From NCBI GenBank assembly GCA_039025235.1, contig JBCCOS010000004.1, positions 186,001 through 250,000 on the forward strand: a stretch of DNA of 64,000 nt, given 5' to 3'. The DNA comes from MED-G105 sp039025235 (GTDB taxonomy: Bacteria; Pseudomonadota; Alphaproteobacteria; Caulobacterales; Parvularculaceae). How positions within the stretch are numbered: the first letter of the stretch is position 1; every line of letters begins with the position of its first letter. Under the pieces are notes generated by a model that was not told the DNA's origin, searched no databases, and saw only the letters and a program-made list of their open reading frames with translations. The translations under genes were made by a program, and so were the position numbers. Shown here in pieces: positions 36,548 to 44,170 of the stretch.

Positions 36548-36650
36548 TAAAGCGCCTCCGTTTCAATTGGAATCAGAAGGCCGCTTTAAGTTGTTGATGT
36601 TAAGCATTTCCTTCACGCCAACCGCACACACTTGGCTTGGAAATGCCTTA
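36548..36650 (+). repeat. Family A repeat, full copy (A4)
   Basis: TAAAGCGCCTCCG through the CAATTGGAATCAGAA core, CCGCTTTAAG, then the second stem-loop ending GGAAATGCCTTA. It lies between clpB and the small ORF at 36696. Confidence 0.85.
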
Positions 36651-36695
36651 GGGCATATGACGCGTTTAAATTAAGGAAGAAAAAGGAGAATCTAA

Positions 36696-36887
36696 TTGAA
36701 TTGGCATGCCAACAAAGAGGAAGTGCTCAAAAAGCTAATCAAAGAAACGATCAAATCGATTGGGTCGATTGATCCGAATGAACTGCCCCACCGATTAAAG
36801 GAACAATTGGAAGGTCAGGGAACCGGCAACGTTGATATCGATGCGCTTATTCAAGACGTAATCGACGCGGAAAAAAATAAGCTTTAG
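36696..36887 (+). CDS. Small hypothetical protein with TTG start
   Basis: 63 residues, charged and mostly helical in appearance, with two similar amphipathic stretches (EEVLKKLIKETIKSIG and IDALIQDVIDAEKNKL). I do not recognise a family. AAAAGGAG at 36682-36689 is a strong RBS six bases before TTG 36696, which argues for real translation. It lies downstream of repeat A4 and is followed by degenerate repeat A9. There is no signal peptide or membrane helix. Confidence 0.6.
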   Translation: MNWHANKEEVLKKLIKETIKSIGSIDPNELPHRLKEQLEGQGTGNVDIDALIQDVIDAEKNKL

Positions 36888-36962
36888 TTATTGTCGTAAG
36901 ATCAGCACTCTGAGTAACAGCGCCTAACTATTACTGTAATGCGGGATCGTCCAGACTTTGAG

Positions 36963-37057
36963 ACATTTCCTGACGCGAGGGTCGGTAGATACTTAAGCTG
37001 AAAATGCTTTAGCGTTCAGAGTCGCTCTGGTTTCAATTGAACTCAAGACGTTTTAGC
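36963..37057 (+). repeat. Degenerate family A-like repeat (A9)
   Basis: It contains CATTTCCTGACGCG and AAAATGCTTTAG, then GGTTTCAATTGAACTCAAG and an end GACGTTTTAGCG. The first part matches A10 (45737-45786) better than the main family, suggesting a subfamily. The stop codon of the minus-strand patatin gene lies at its right end. Confidence 0.55.
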
Positions 37058-38174
37058 GGTTTTCAGCAAACATGTCACGCAGATCGACAGAAGAACGGTG
37101 ACCAATTTCATCAAAGTTGTCGTCTAACCATGTCGTTGCTGCGTCACGCCCTCGTTCCTTGAGAGAATTTAGAAATCGCCAATCAGTATTGAACTTACTG
37201 GCGACAGATAAGGGCTTAAGGCAAATATCGCTCCTAATCGAATGGATATTGATATTCCTTAGTTTGTCGCGATATTCATCTTTGAGCCAATCATCCTCAA
37301 GTAAACGCTGTACGAAGCTTATCGCACGTAATTCTCGCAAGAGCGAAGAGTTGAAATTAATCTCGTTCAAGCGGTTCATAATGTCCGGCGCGGTCATTGG
37401 GACGTCTTCGCGTTCAATGGGATTGACATGCACAATGAGAACATCACGAGAGGCGGCTTCATAGAAGAAGGGGAAAAGAACGGGATTTCCCATATATCCG
37501 CCGTCCCAATAATGCTCACCGTCTATCTCTACGGCTTTAAATAAAAAGGGTAGGCAGGAGGATGCACAGACAACATCAAGACTTGTCTCGCCTGTTTTGA
37601 AGACATGAACTTTCCCTGTTCTTACATTTGTTGCAGAAAGAAATAGTCTTGTTGCGGTACAACACTGCAGTCTTTCAAAATCGATCGTTCGATCAAGAAC
37701 GTCTCTCAGTGGATTAATATCAAATGGGTTAAATTGGTACGGGGAGAGTGTTCGCGTGAAGGCCTCGAATAGCTGATAGGATGGTGCGTTGTCTAAATTG
37801 AACTGCCCGAATGCCATATCGATTGGTGATGCGCGCACGGGACTAAAAATAGCACCAGCGTCGCTGATATTTTTCCATAGGGTATCAAGTATTTCGCGTG
37901 CTTTTTCGTTACCACCAAGATGAATGCCATAGGCGAGGGCCGCTGCATTGACGGCGCCAGCACTCGCGCCGGAAATGCTCTCAATATGTAAGCGCTCGTC
38001 TTCTAAGAGACGGTCAAGCACCCCCCAGGTGACTGCGCCATGGGCGCCGCCGCCTTGTAATGCGAGATTAACCGCTTTGCGATTATTGGAATTACTCGCG
38101 GGCGATTGCGATTTGTTCGAAGATGATTTTGGTTTGTTTTTCGAGTGGCTCGTATTTTTTGGTGGTCCAGACAT
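37053..38174 (-). CDS. Patatin-like phospholipase paired with bdhA
   Basis: 373 residues. After a low-complexity Ser/Asn/Lys-rich leader of about 30 residues comes NLALQGGGAHGAVTWG (oxyanion loop), the nucleophile GASAG, and the dyad Asp in WDGGYMGNP. Its position after a hydroxybutyrate dehydrogenase gene is common in alphaproteobacteria and suggests a role in lipid or polyhydroxybutyrate turnover, though the substrate is not known. The ATG at 38174 overlaps the bdhA stop by one base (TAATG), so it is preferred to the start five codons upstream. The stop codon falls in repeat A9. Confidence 0.87.
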   Translation of the reverse strand: MSGPPKNTSHSKNKPKSSSNKSQSPASNSNNRKAVNLALQGGGAHGAVTWGVLDRLLEDERLHIESISGASAGAVNAAALAYGIHLGGNEKAREILDTLWKNISDAGAIFSPVRASPIDMAFGQFNLDNAPSYQLFEAFTRTLSPYQFNPFDINPLRDVLDRTIDFERLQCCTATRLFLSATNVRTGKVHVFKTGETSLDVVCASSCLPFLFKAVEIDGEHYWDGGYMGNPVLFPFFYEAASRDVLIVHVNPIEREDVPMTAPDIMNRLNEINFNSSLLRELRAISFVQRLLEDDWLKDEYRDKLRNINIHSIRSDICLKPLSVASKFNTDWRFLNSLKERGRDAATTWLDDNFDEIGHRSSVDLRDMFAENR

Positions 38175-38956
38175 TATTTTGCGACCCACCCTCCGTCAAT
38201 TTGATGGGCTGCACCGGTGATTTGTGATGCGGCTTCAGATGCCAGAAAAACGGAGAGGGCCCCTACTTGCTCAACCGTCACGAACTGTTTTGTCGGTTGG
38301 GCGTCCAAGAGTACTTTTTTTACAACGTCTTCTTCCGTCATGCCGCGTGCTTTTGCGGTGTCAGGTATTTGCTTTTCGACAAGCGGCGTCTTTACATAGC
38401 CGGGGCAGATGGCATTGCAGGTAATCCCATACTCCGCGCCCTCCAGGCCGATTGTTTTTGTTAGTCCAAGAATTCCGTGTTTCGCCGCGACATAGGCTGA
38501 CTTGAAGGGTGATGCGACCAGTGCATGGGCGGAGGCAATATTGATAATCCGTCCGAAGCCTCTGGATTTCATCCCCGGAAATACGGCTTTAGTCGAGTGA
38601 AAGGCAGATGAAAGATTGATCGCAATGATCGCATCCCATTTCGCCTCAGGAAATTCTTCGATTGGAGCGACATGTTGTATGCCGGCGTTGTTAACGAGAA
38701 CGTCCGTTTTCCCGAAAGTGTTATCGCAAAGAGCAATAAGCGCGCGAATTTCATCAGGCTTCGTCATATCGGCGCCGCTATAAAGCACCTCGACATCATA
38801 TTGCGTTGAAAGCTTCTTGCGTGTTGCCTCAATCTCATCCGCGTCACCGAAACCATTAAGCACGACATTCATGCCATTTGCAGCGAGCGCTTCAGCAACC
38901 CCAAGGCCTATTCCGCTCGTTGATCCCGTTACAACGGCATTAAGACGACTGGCCAT
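38174..38956 (-). CDS. bdhA: D-3-hydroxybutyrate dehydrogenase
   Basis: 260 residues, a classical SDR. The NAD motif is TGSTSGIGLG, NNAGIQHVAPIEEF follows, and the active site is Tyr-x-x-x-Lys in YVAAKHG. The C-terminus QITGAAHQIDGGWVAK is typical of the family. It interconverts 3-hydroxybutyrate and acetoacetate with NAD, releasing carbon from polyhydroxybutyrate. It is coupled with the patatin gene downstream. The 297 bp upstream, toward the dienelactone hydrolase gene, hold no supported gene. Confidence 0.92.
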   Translation of the reverse strand: MASRLNAVVTGSTSGIGLGVAEALAANGMNVVLNGFGDADEIEATRKKLSTQYDVEVLYSGADMTKPDEIRALIALCDNTFGKTDVLVNNAGIQHVAPIEEFPEAKWDAIIAINLSSAFHSTKAVFPGMKSRGFGRIINIASAHALVASPFKSAYVAAKHGILGLTKTIGLEGAEYGITCNAICPGYVKTPLVEKQIPDTAKARGMTEEDVVKKVLLDAQPTKQFVTVEQVGALSVFLASEAASQITGAAHQIDGGWVAK

Positions 38957-39253
38957 GTGTCACTCCTTAAAATGAATTTATGATGCAATGCAAAATAGTC
39001 TCATGGCGTAGCGTCAGCAACTAAAAAGATAGATGCCGATTGAACTGAATTAGTTGTACCAGTTTTACAAAACGATCGCTTAGTGAATTGTAAGGGCCAG
39101 TGATCGATATCAGTGAATGAGTCTATTGGATTGATCGGGGACGCTATTTGCCAGCGGATCGTCGACGGGATGGGTTTGTTAGAAAATGACCGGTCCGGCG
39201 AATGGACCTTTTTTGAAAGGTGAAAAGTCAATCATCGTCCAAACTCTCATCGC

Positions 39254-39973
39254 TCAAGAAAAACATTCCTGTAGAAAGTCTTCGGTCACCGTCCATGCGC
39301 GCCGGGTTGCGGCAGCATTATATACCGTGCCAAAGGATGGATCGTTCGCCTCCGGATTCGTAAAGGCGTGCATGACGCCACCATAGGCATTGATCTGCCA
39401 ATCCGCATCTGCCTTCGTGAGTTCATCTGCCAATGCTGTCATTTGGTCTGGCGTCGCCATAGGGTCATCATATCCATGCAATGCAAGCACCTTGGCCGAT
39501 ATCTTCGCGCCCTCCGTGTTACCAGGAGGCATAAATAGGCCGTGGAAGGAGGCAACGCCCAGTAAATCCGCGTTGGATCTTGCCATATCAAGGGCGCAAA
39601 GTCCGCCAAAGCAAAATCCAATCATTCCTGTTTTCGCTGGGTCTACTTGCTCCTGTTGTGACATCACGGCGAGAGCCGTACTCAGCCGGTTCTGAAGCAT
39701 TGCCCTGTCGTCTATGAAGGGTTGCATTAGCTTCTGGTTCTGTTCGACGGATTGTCCGAGTACGCCTTTTCCGTATAAGTCGAGTGCGAAACCAACATAG
39801 CCTAACGATGCGAGGTGTTTTGCCGTATCAACCGAAAACTGACATCGTCCGGCCCAGGCATGTCCGACCAACACGCCCGGGCGTGGCCCTGATACCGCGT
39901 CATCAAAAGCCATAATAGCTTCAAGAGTTGTCCCATTATGATCATATTCAATTGCGGTCGTTGCAATAGCCAT
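39254..39973 (-). CDS. Dienelactone hydrolase family protein
   Basis: 239 residues, alpha/beta hydrolase fold. The Cys-Asp-His triad is visible: Cys121 in GFCFGG, Asp169 or Asp170 in LHGYDDPM, and His202 in GVMHAF. The Cys nucleophile is the hallmark of this family. The substrate is not known, and no aromatic-degradation genes are nearby, so a general carboxylesterase role is likely. It lies 85 bp downstream of cobS. Confidence 0.88.
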   Translation of the reverse strand: MAIATTAIEYDHNGTTLEAIMAFDDAVSGPRPGVLVGHAWAGRCQFSVDTAKHLASLGYVGFALDLYGKGVLGQSVEQNQKLMQPFIDDRAMLQNRLSTALAVMSQQEQVDPAKTGMIGFCFGGLCALDMARSNADLLGVASFHGLFMPPGNTEGAKISAKVLALHGYDDPMATPDQMTALADELTKADADWQINAYGGVMHAFTNPEANDPSFGTVYNAAATRRAWTVTEDFLQECFS

Positions 39974-40058
39974 TTAAGCGATCCTTATTTGACAACAATA
40001 CCAAGTTTTACAACTTGATGATGAAAAGCTAGCATGGTGACGCAAGAGTTAAGCTGAA

Positions 40059-41045
40059 TTAAGCAACGTCAACCTGATAGGCGGCCTCAGGAAGATCCTC
40101 GCCAAACGCGCGCTGGTAAAATTCAGCCACCACAGGTCGTTCCAGTTCATCGCACTTGTTTAAGAACGTCACGCGAAAAGCGTAGCCGATGTCTTTAAAG
40201 ATCTCAGCATTTTGAGCCCAGGTGATAACCGTACGTGGTGACATAACGGTAGAAATGTCCCCATTGATAAATGCATTACGCGTCATGTCTGCCACCCGCA
40301 CCATGGAATCGATGGCATTACGGCCATCATCGGAATCATATAGTGGGCATTTCGCGGCAATGATTGCCGCTTCAGTTTCATGGGGTAAGTAATTCAGTGT
40401 GGTGACGATAGACCAGCGGTCCATCTGTCCTTGGTTAATTTGTTGCGTTCCGTGGTAAAGGCCCGTCGTGTCGCCCAGACCAATTGTATTCGTTGTTGCA
40501 AATAGACGGAAATGGGGGTTGGGCGTCAGAACTTTGTTTTGATCGAGAAGGGTGAGGCGTCCCTCCGCTTCAAGAACTCGTTGGATCACAAACATAACAT
40601 CCGGCCGTCCGGCGTCGTATTCATCAAAGACGAGAGCAACAGGACGCTGAAAAGCCCAAGGCAGTATCCCTTCTTTAAAGGCTGTAATTTGTGCGCCGTT
40701 TTCAACAACGATTGCGTCTTTACCAATAAGGTCTATCCGGCTCACATGGCTATCCAGGTTCACCCTGATGCAAGGCCAGTTTAGACGTGCTGCTACTTGT
40801 TCGATATGGGTTGATTTCCCCGTGCCGTGATATCCTTGAACCATGACACGACGGTTATGGGCAAAACCCGCTAGGATTGACTTTGTTGTATGGTCGTCAA
40901 ACCGATAGGTCTCATCGATCTTAGGCACATAAGCGTTCGCTTCGGCAAACGCTGGCACAGTCATATCGAAATCCACATCGAACACATCGCGTGCATTGAC
41001 GGCGTTTTCAGGTGTCTGAAGAAAATTTTCGTCGGGGGTCGCCAT
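40059..41045 (-). CDS. cobS: Cobaltochelatase AAA subunit CobS
   Basis: 328 residues. Walker A is in QGYHGTGKSTHIEQVAARL, Walker B is ALVFDEYDAG, and the N-terminus has the Pro/Tyr-rich CobS pattern (AYVPKIDETYRFDDHTTKSILAGFAHNRRVMVQG). With CobN and CobT it inserts cobalt in aerobic cobalamin synthesis. cobT normally follows cobS, but here the next gene is a dienelactone hydrolase and cobT is not in the window. Confidence 0.92.
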   Translation of the reverse strand: MATPDENFLQTPENAVNARDVFDVDFDMTVPAFAEANAYVPKIDETYRFDDHTTKSILAGFAHNRRVMVQGYHGTGKSTHIEQVAARLNWPCIRVNLDSHVSRIDLIGKDAIVVENGAQITAFKEGILPWAFQRPVALVFDEYDAGRPDVMFVIQRVLEAEGRLTLLDQNKVLTPNPHFRLFATTNTIGLGDTTGLYHGTQQINQGQMDRWSIVTTLNYLPHETEAAIIAAKCPLYDSDDGRNAIDSMVRVADMTRNAFINGDISTVMSPRTVITWAQNAEIFKDIGYAFRVTFLNKCDELERPVVAEFYQRAFGEDLPEAAYQVDVA

Positions 41046-41320
41046 TTAATCTCCTGTCCACCTCATCGGTAGTTTGTTGCGAGCATGTCGCAAACTCTGT
41101 TTGTACGCAAGTTCGTCTCAGACGAAGTATTATTTCAGCTCATTTACGATGATCCGGGCACTTGTGCGCGCGGACACTGGTCACGCGGTTTTCATATCAA
41201 ACGTCATCTTCTGCAGGGAATGTCAAAACGAATGTGTTGGTTGCGAACGGAGCCAGCCTTACTGAGCAACGCAATCTTCTTTTACCATCGATCGCGATAA
41301 TGGCAGGCAAAGAGATGCAC

Positions 41321-41962
41321 CTAGCACAACCCCGCTTTTTTTAGGATTTGATGAGCCCGCACAACCTCTTGCAATTGTGTCTCGGCGCTTCGATCGCCAC
41401 CGTTTGCATCGGGGTGAAACCGTCGCACTAATTCCGCGTAACGTTTCCTGATTTCCGACGCCGGCGCTGTAACTTTCAAATCTAAGGTAGAAAATGCCTT
41501 CTCCTGCAAACGTGGAAGCTTACGACCATCCCGGTAAGCCCCAGCTGGCGCGGATCGAGGAATAGCTTCAGCATCTTTAAATATTCCGTGAGAATCGGAA
41601 AGATCTTCAACGCCGCGCGTTTTTGCGGCAGCACGAGCACGTTCGTTCTTACCCATGGTCCAAGTTGGACGATCGCCATGCACTGACGCCAGCTTTGCTT
41701 CCTGGGCCTCTTTGTCTGACATGCCGTCGAAGAAGTTCCAGCTTTTATTATGCTCTGCCGCATGAACGCTGCATAACCAGATGCGCTCCGTGGGCTCTCG
41801 CGGCGATTTTGGGGCGCAAATAACGGCTTTTTCTTCGCAGCCTTCGCGTTCACATATGCGCGTCGATGCCTTTGCCCAGGTTGGCGTTTTTGCGCGGCCT
41901 TTGCGTGGCGGCTTTACGCGGATGTCAAATCCAAGACGTGGCTTATAATTCTCATCAGACAT
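41321..41962 (-). CDS. DnaJ-domain protein
   Basis: 213 residues. A Cys pattern CEREGCEEKAVICAPKS near residue 35 continues with WLCSVHAAEHNKSWNFFDGMS. A C-terminal J domain has the HPD motif in RRFHPDANGG. This architecture is a known alphaproteobacterial J-domain family next to cobS and bolA. It probably stimulates an Hsp70; the partner and client are unknown. The 275 bp to cobS contain no supported gene and a TTCGTC/GACGAA hairpin at about 41112-41126. Confidence 0.88.
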   Translation of the reverse strand: MSDENYKPRLGFDIRVKPPRKGRAKTPTWAKASTRICEREGCEEKAVICAPKSPREPTERIWLCSVHAAEHNKSWNFFDGMSDKEAQEAKLASVHGDRPTWTMGKNERARAAAKTRGVEDLSDSHGIFKDAEAIPRSAPAGAYRDGRKLPRLQEKAFSTLDLKVTAPASEIRKRYAELVRRFHPDANGGDRSAETQLQEVVRAHQILKKAGLC

Positions 41963-42060
41963 AATACTATTATGGTGTCGCAGAAGCGTTGATACAATCT
42001 TGATTTAGGCTGTACACCTTACAGTGTCTCGATTTCTTTTTCCGCAAAAAAAGGTGCGTC

Positions 42061-42345
42061 ATGTCTGTCCTCAAGACAATTGAAGAAAAACTACAAAAGG
42101 CGCTTTCCCCAATTGTTCTCTCTATAAATGACGAAAGTCACCTCCATTCTGGCCACGCTGGCGCACCGGAAGGGGGGGAGTCTCATTTTCGCGTCCATAT
42201 TGTATCAGCAGAATTCGAAGGGCTAAATCAAGTCGCTCGACAGCGAATGGTGAATAAAGTTCTCAAAGAAGAACTTTCAGGGCCAGTTCATGCACTCGCC
42301 ATGGCGACACTGTCCCCAAGTGAGGCGGAACGCGACGAAAACTGA
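42061..42345 (+). CDS. BolA family protein
   Basis: 94 residues. The BolA/IbaG fold is recognisable from HLHSGHAGAPEGGESHFRVHIVSAEFEGLNQVARQRMVNKVLKEEL. A conserved His for iron-sulfur cluster sharing with a monothiol glutaredoxin is plausible. AAGGTG precedes the ATG. It is divergent from the J-domain gene, as is common in this class. Confidence 0.92.
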   Translation: MSVLKTIEEKLQKALSPIVLSINDESHLHSGHAGAPEGGESHFRVHIVSAEFEGLNQVARQRMVNKVLKEELSGPVHALAMATLSPSEAERDEN

Positions 42346-42448
42346 CCATAAAGAGTCTCAAAGTGAGCGAGAGGTCACGCTCAACCCCAAGGTGACGATT
42401 TAATGTTCGGATCAAGAAACACACAGTTTTATAAAGGGGCAGCGATTT

Positions 42449-43066
42449 ATGCGCGCGCAAACTAAAATTTTAATCTCGGTTGCCATTACCTTCCTCTTAA
42501 CCGCGTGCGCAACGACTGAACCAACGCCATTTGAACCTCTCAATTCTAGGGGATACGGGTATTCCGAGATCAAGATTGAGGACAATCGATACAGAATTGT
42601 TTTTGCCGGGAATGGCGGAACACCCGCTGATCTCGTTGAGACATATGCATTGCGCAGGGCAGCACAAGTTACATTGGAAAATGGGTATGATTGGTTTCGC
42701 GTGATTTTTCGGAACGTCACAGCATCCGAACGTGGTGGTGTTAATGTCGGCGCAGGAATGGGAACAGGTAGTTTCGGTCGACGCGGCGGGGTTTCCGTCG
42801 GCCTTGGTAGTGATATTGGAACGTTCGGTGCACGCCGTTATTATACGGCGCGGATAGAGGTGATTTTAGGGTCCGGAGAAAAGCCATCGGAAGCGAAAGA
42901 CGATCCCGCGTATTTTGATGCACAGTCGGTCATTGATGCCGCAGATTCTTTTGTTGCGCCGCTGTTAGACGGCGATCGCCCTAATCGTCGCCCCGATGTT
43001 GAGGTACCGCAAACCGATAAGTTGGACGCCACGGCAAATAACGACAAGGTTGTTAGTAACACTTAA
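42449..43066 (+). CDS. CC0125/CC1285-family lipoprotein
   Basis: 205 residues. The signal peptide ends in a lipobox LLTACA with Cys at about residue 20. Then comes the conserved domain: GYGYSEIKIEDNRYRIVFAGNGGTPADLVETYALRRAAQVTLENGYDWFRVI, followed by a Gly-rich stretch and a YTARIEVILG strand. It is a lipid-anchored envelope protein of unknown function. AAAGGGG precedes the ATG. It converges on ksgA with a family A hairpin between them. Confidence 0.85.
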   Translation: MRAQTKILISVAITFLLTACATTEPTPFEPLNSRGYGYSEIKIEDNRYRIVFAGNGGTPADLVETYALRRAAQVTLENGYDWFRVIFRNVTASERGGVNVGAGMGTGSFGRRGGVSVGLGSDIGTFGARRYYTARIEVILGSGEKPSEAKDDPAYFDAQSVIDAADSFVAPLLDGDRPNRRPDVEVPQTDKLDATANNDKVVSNT

Positions 43067-43075
43067 GCTAAAGAT

Positions 43076-43119
43076 TAAAGCGTTGCAGCTTCAATTAAAA
43101 TCTGGGCGACGCTTTAAAT
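43076..43119 (+). repeat. Family A repeat, first stem-loop only (A8)
   Basis: TAAAGCGTTGCAG, then the TTCAATTAAAATC core and CGACGCTTTAAAT. The stem AAAGCGTTG/CGACGCTTT holds with a G-U pair. It sits between convergent genes and could serve as a bidirectional terminator. It supplies the ksgA stop codon (43114-43116). Confidence 0.7.
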
Positions 43120-44064
43120 CATTTCAGCAAGACGTTGATAGTCCTCTACTGACAAGTTCTCTGCACGGGCATTGGCATCAATTCTCTTTGATTGAAGATG
43201 GTCAGCGGTTGCATCTCCCCATAGGGATTTCATTGAGGTCCTCAGCATCTTTCGTCGCTGCGAAAAGGCCGCGCGCGTAATTTTTTCTAAACGCCTTATG
43301 CCTGATGGGTTTTTAGATACAGCGTCGAAGAGTACAACTGAGGATGCAACTTTTGGCGGTGGCGTAAAGGCGCGCGCTGGCAGATCAAAACCTCGTCTTG
43401 GTTTTGCTGCAGATTGAGCAATAATCGAGAGCCTGCCATAGGTCTTCGATCCATGCTCAGCAAGAATTCGATCAGCAACCTCTTTTTGAAACATCAAAGC
43501 CATAGACGACCAGAGCTTTGGCCTATCATCGTCCTGATGGTTTTGATGAAGCCATTTCAATAAAAGCTCAGTAGAGATATTATAGGGAAGGTTTGAGATA
43601 ATCTTTATTGGCGGGGGTAAAAATTCGCGTTCGCTACAGGTTAATGCATCTCCCTCAACAATCTCTAATTGTCCATCAAACGCTTTTTTTATTTCATAAA
43701 GTAACGGCAGGCATCTCTTATCCTGTTCAATGACCGTTAGGCTTGAACCGGTCTCTAGAGCTTTTCGCGTTCCGATGGAATCGGAACGCGGCTCTAGGTC
43801 TTTGATTTGTCGCGCTTCTTTTGCCGATAACCGATTACACTTATCGGCGAAGCGCTCTAGAATTGCCCGCGTGAGACCGCCAGGGCCAGGCCCCACCTCA
43901 AAAACAGTGTCGCCGTCATTAATTTCTGCAAGACGAACAATTTTTCGTGTTATATTTAAATCAAGCAGGAAGTGTTGACCCAAAGACTTACGGGCGGCCA
44001 ATCCGTGACGATCGATCAGCTCTCGCAAAGGGGGGAGTGGAGGAAAGTCAACACGAGAGGACAA
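43114..44064 (-). CDS. ksgA: 16S rRNA dimethyladenosine methyltransferase KsgA with in-frame repeat insertion
   Basis: 316 residues. KSLGQHFLLD and motif I EVGPGPGGLTRAILE (56-70) are followed by a 34-residue insert, Arg71-Glu104. The fold then resumes with TGSSLTVIEQDKRCLPLL, and motif IV is SNLPYNIS. Removing the insert gives 282 residues and the exact family sequence ILETGSSLTVIE. The insert is encoded by family B copy B4. KsgA dimethylates two adenines near the 3' end of 16S rRNA. The start is TTG 44064, because an in-frame TAA lies seven codons upstream. pdxA, often between surA and ksgA, is absent. Confidence 0.95.
   Translation of the reverse strand: MSSRVDFPPLPPLRELIDRHGLAARKSLGQHFLLDLNITRKIVRLAEINDGDTVFEVGPGPGGLTRAILERFADKCNRLSAKEARQIKDLEPRSDSIGTRKALETGSSLTVIEQDKRCLPLLYEIKKAFDGQLEIVEGDALTCSEREFLPPPIKIISNLPYNISTELLLKWLHQNHQDDDRPKLWSSMALMFQKEVADRILAEHGSKTYGRLSIIAQSAAKPRRGFDLPARAFTPPPKVASSVVLFDAVSKNPSGIRRLEKITRAAFSQRRKMLRTSMKSLWGDATADHLQSKRIDANARAENLSVEDYQRLAEMI
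43755..43860 (-). repeat. Family B palindromic repeat, 106-bp form, inside ksgA (B4)
   Basis: It is bounded by CTAGAG on both sides. It has two hairpins: GCGCTTCGCCGAT with ATCGGC plus GAAGCGC, and CGCGTTCCGAT with ATCGGAACGCG. It is the same length as B3 (6031-6136), in reverse. If a 4-bp CTAG target was duplicated, the net gain is 102 bp, or 34 codons, so the ksgA frame is preserved. Confidence 0.9.
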
Positions 44065-44170
44065 ACCGTGGATCCAGTTTGTTTAAGGGGCAGATGACGA
44101 AGCGGTCTCTTGTTCGGTAACCACTATATCGATTTGGCATGAGCATCGTTAATGCTGTCGTCATTCAAAC

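Noticed and set aside
43730..43978. Plus-strand ORF antisense to ksgA
   Set aside because: It covers B4 and flanking ksgA sequence on the non-coding strand. The ksgA reading frame is the one with conserved motifs.
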